Shown here: piece by piece, positions 6,641 through 8,064 of the stretch
How the letters are laid out: the number at the start of each line of letters is the position of its first letter
How positions within the stretch are numbered: the first letter of the stretch is position 1
Source: Clostridiaceae bacterium
GTDB lineage: Bacteria; Bacillota; Clostridia; Saccharofermentanales; UBA5734
Length of the DNA: 8,064 nt
Direction of reading: 5' to 3'
Assembly: GCA_012511525.1 (NCBI GenBank)
Contig: JAAZFW010000418.1
Span: forward strand, 1-8,064
Program-made: the position numbers and the translations under genes
The notes under the pieces: generated by a model
The model's input: only the letters and a program-made list of their open reading frames with translations
The model's database searches: none
Told to the model about the DNA's origin: nothing

Positions 6641-6645
6641 CAGCA

Positions 6646-7066
6646 GTCGTACTTGGCGTGCCCGTCAATCACAGCGGCAGGAGTGGGACCTGTTCCAGAT
6701 TAAACGGATGATCGCAAGCGGTGCTTGTCAGATCCTGGCGATAGATGCATCTTAATGCGGCGGCCTGGCCATGATGAACAAGGGTGCTGCCTTGTGCGAA
6801 GCCTTTGGTATCCTGCAAGCCCCGCACAACAGATCCCGCTGGATAGACATGCATGCCACGATGCATTTTGCCGCAGCGGCGCCGTCCTGCGCATTCTGCC
6901 AGGAATATTCCATTGAACAAGGCGCCGGGTCAGATCTTTCATTGTGGATGCGCTTCTTCTTTTGGCTGGCACGATCGTTGTGCCGGATGCACCTGGTTTT
7001 GGTGTTACGCTCGATGAAAAGCGCGGCATCCTATATGTGAACGGTCCTGGCCCAGGCACGCTTTGA
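6646..7066 (+). pseudogene. Broken 3' remnant of an enolase-superfamily (mandelate racemase/muconate-lactonizing type) gene
   Basis: In one plus-strand frame (about 6684-6938) the translation reads WDLFQIKRMIASGACQILAIDAS, stop, CGGLAMMNKGAALCEAFG, then QAPHNRSRWIDMHATMHFAA and CQEYSIEQG. This follows the end of the enolase-superfamily barrel: the D-I-x-x-x-D strand, the C-GG turn, the EAFGI helix, the PHN strand that bears the catalytic His in many members, and the NCxFxEY segment. It is interrupted by TAA at 6753-6755. Around 6937-6944 the reading moves to a second frame, which gives LAGTIVVPDAPGFGVTLDE and ends at TGA 7064-7066; VPD.PG.GV.LDE is the standard C-terminal signature of the family. 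The N-terminal cap and most of the barrel are absent. The left boundary (6640-6684) is approximate. The original substrate is unknown, probably a sugar acid or similar. Confidence 0.75.
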
Positions 7067-7188
7067 ATCTTTGCCTGAGACAGCGTAATCGGTCCGGTGC
7101 CCTGGGAAACATGCATGTTATGAAGCAACAGCCGCCATGATTTCCCCGCAAATGATGGTCTTTTGCGCATCCCGGGCACAGATTCATG
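7067..7188. other. Non-coding DNA between the pseudogene and the next promoter
   Basis: No gene is supportable here. The only visible structure is the 12-base perfect palindrome AACATGCATGTT at 7108-7119. The sequence may be old coding DNA or a spacer; I see no terminator with a T-run. Confidence 0.4.
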
Positions 7189-7217
7189 TTGTGCCGGTTT
7201 CGCCGAACGGTTATAAT
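7189..7217 (+). promoter_or_regulatory. Sigma-A-like promoter of the zinc-ribbon gene
   Basis: TTGTGC (7189-7194), a 17-base spacer and a perfect TATAAT (7212-7217) form the most consensus-like promoter in the window. Transcription would begin near 7224, leaving a leader of about 99 bases. Confidence 0.75.
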
Positions 7218-7221
7218 CGAG

Positions 7222-7282
7222 CTGTCACCATGTGGTCAAGCCATGATTCCCGGTACGGCCGGCGCCGATCCAACCGTGACAG
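7222..7282 (+). repeat. Inverted arms in the leader of the zinc-ribbon gene
   Basis: CTGTCAC (7222-7228) and GTGACAG (7276-7282) are perfect seven-base inverted arms, 47 bases apart, at the start and middle of the predicted leader. They could close an mRNA structure or form a split operator. I do not recognise a riboswitch class. Confidence 0.35.
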
Positions 7283-7322
7283 TGCGACATCCCTCCGCCT
7301 ATGGATAAAAAAGGAGAACGCC

Positions 7323-8064
7323 ATGAATTGTCAAAAATGTGGCCACGAACTTCCAGCCGGCAGTCTCTTCTGCCCCAACTGCGGCGCCAAAGCCGCACCG
7401 GAACCGGCAACGCCCGTATGCCAGACATGCCATCAGACGTTAAAGCCAGGCGCGCTGTTTTGCGCCAACTGCGGGACGCCGGTCAACAAACCCGCACCGC
7501 AGCCCCAAACGCCGCAAACCTACCAGGCGCCGGTTTATGCGCCGCCGCCCCAGCCGGTCTATCAGCAGCCCTACCAGCCGGCTTGGCAGCCGGCTTGGCA
7601 GCCCGCGCCGCCGGCGCCGCCTAAACGCAAGCGCAAAGGTTTGATGATCACCCTGATCGTCGTCCTGGTGCTCGTCCTGGCTGGCGGCACCGTTTACGCC
7701 CTGGCCGGCAAGACGATCAAACGGATGATCCTGGGACCCAAGGCGATGTACCTCTCGATCGAGAGCAAACAGCTCAAGGACGATGCCTCCGCCCTGGTCG
7801 AGGACCTGGTTCGGGTCGGCAACATCTCCGAGAACGACATCCATGGCGGCAGCCGGATCAACCTCGGCGTCAGCATGCCGGGGCTGTCCGATGAGATGGC
7901 GATGGATCCGGTCCTGATTGAGGCCCTGGAAAACTTGTCCCTGACGGTCACCAGCATGTATGACCGCTCTGAATCCGACCCCCGTTATTTCACATCCGTC
8001 GACCTGCTGACCCAGGAAGAGCGCCTGCTGACGCTGGACATGTATTTGGAAAACGACCGGATGG
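7323..8064 (+). CDS. Double zinc-ribbon, single-span membrane protein, C-terminus cut by window edge
   Basis: The frame starts at ATG 7323 behind AAAGGAGA and is open to the right edge (247 codons). Two zinc ribbons occupy the N-terminus: Cys3/Cys6/Cys17/Cys20 and Cys33/Cys36/Cys47/Cys50, each CxxC-x10-CxxC. Residues 56-100 are a Pro/Gln/Tyr-rich linker, with YQPAWQPAWQPAP encoded partly by a perfect 12-base tandem repeat (7575-7598). A basic stop-transfer cluster KRKRK (101-105) precedes a membrane helix (about 107-127), so the ribbons should be cytoplasmic and the remainder extracellular. The outer part (from about 135, MILGPKAMYLSIESKQLKDD) resembles no enzyme that I know. Such ribbon-linker-TM proteins are common in Firmicutes and mostly uncharacterised; a sensing or envelope role is only a guess. 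An in-frame ATG at 7230 lacks a Shine-Dalgarno and was not used. Confidence 0.85.
   Translation, partial: MNCQKCGHELPAGSLFCPNCGAKAAPEPATPVCQTCHQTLKPGALFCANCGTPVNKPAPQPQTPQTYQAPVYAPPPQPVYQQPYQPAWQPAWQPAPPAPPKRKRKGLMITLIVVLVLVLAGGTVYALAGKTIKRMILGPKAMYLSIESKQLKDDASALVEDLVRVGNISENDIHGGSRINLGVSMPGLSDEMAMDPVLIEALENLSLTVTSMYDRSESDPRYFTSVDLLTQEERLLTLDMYLENDRM

Noticed and set aside
6700..7179. 159-codon minus-strand frame
   Set aside because: It is antisense to the enolase-family remnant, whose plus-strand motifs are specific. The minus-strand translation has no motif and no ribosome site.
7230..7322. In-frame upstream ATG extending the zinc-ribbon protein by 31 residues
   Set aside because: It would lie only a few bases after the predicted transcript start and has no ribosome site. 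The ATG at 7323 has AAAGGAGA and gives the typical MNCQKCG start.

Overview
The window looks like a GC-rich bacterial chromosome segment, most likely from a high-GC Firmicute of the Clostridia type. This is inferred from strong AGGAGG-like Shine-Dalgarno sites, sigma-A-like promoters and Clostridia-like protein families; the sequence alone does not prove the lineage. No rRNA, tRNA, CRISPR array or recognisable transposase is visible.

Left part (1-4592) is compact housekeeping or accessory metabolism. A truncated M20D amidohydrolase (minus strand, C-terminus off the left edge) diverges from an NfsA-type flavin reductase/nitroreductase gene, and the two promoter regions form an inverted repeat. 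The reductase gene converges on a two-gene minus-strand operon, mtnA (methylthioribose-1-phosphate isomerase) followed by a Bcp/PrxQ peroxiredoxin; the convergent stop codons share the bases TTAA. A good sigma-A-like promoter precedes mtnA. Divergent from mtnA is a 336-residue protein with a GNAT-like N-terminal half and a second domain.

Middle part (4593-7190) differs from the rest: lower GC, loose gene packing and decayed sequence. It holds about 480 bases with no supportable gene, then a 471-residue minus-strand protein that fuses an XRE/Cro helix-turn-helix to a HipA-like kinase domain. An AT-rich promoter with repeated GATAC sites lies upstream. Next comes the plus-strand 3' remnant of an enolase-superfamily (mandelate racemase/muconate-lactonizing type) gene, broken by a stop codon and a frameshift. 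I read this as an acquired module beside a decaying metabolic gene.

Right part (7189-8064): a consensus-like promoter and a roughly 100-base leader drive a double zinc-ribbon, single-membrane-span protein that runs off the right edge. The strongest candidate for an unusual system is the single-chain HTH-HipA protein with its repeat-bearing promoter. The clearest feature missed by simple ORF calling is the enolase-superfamily pseudogene.
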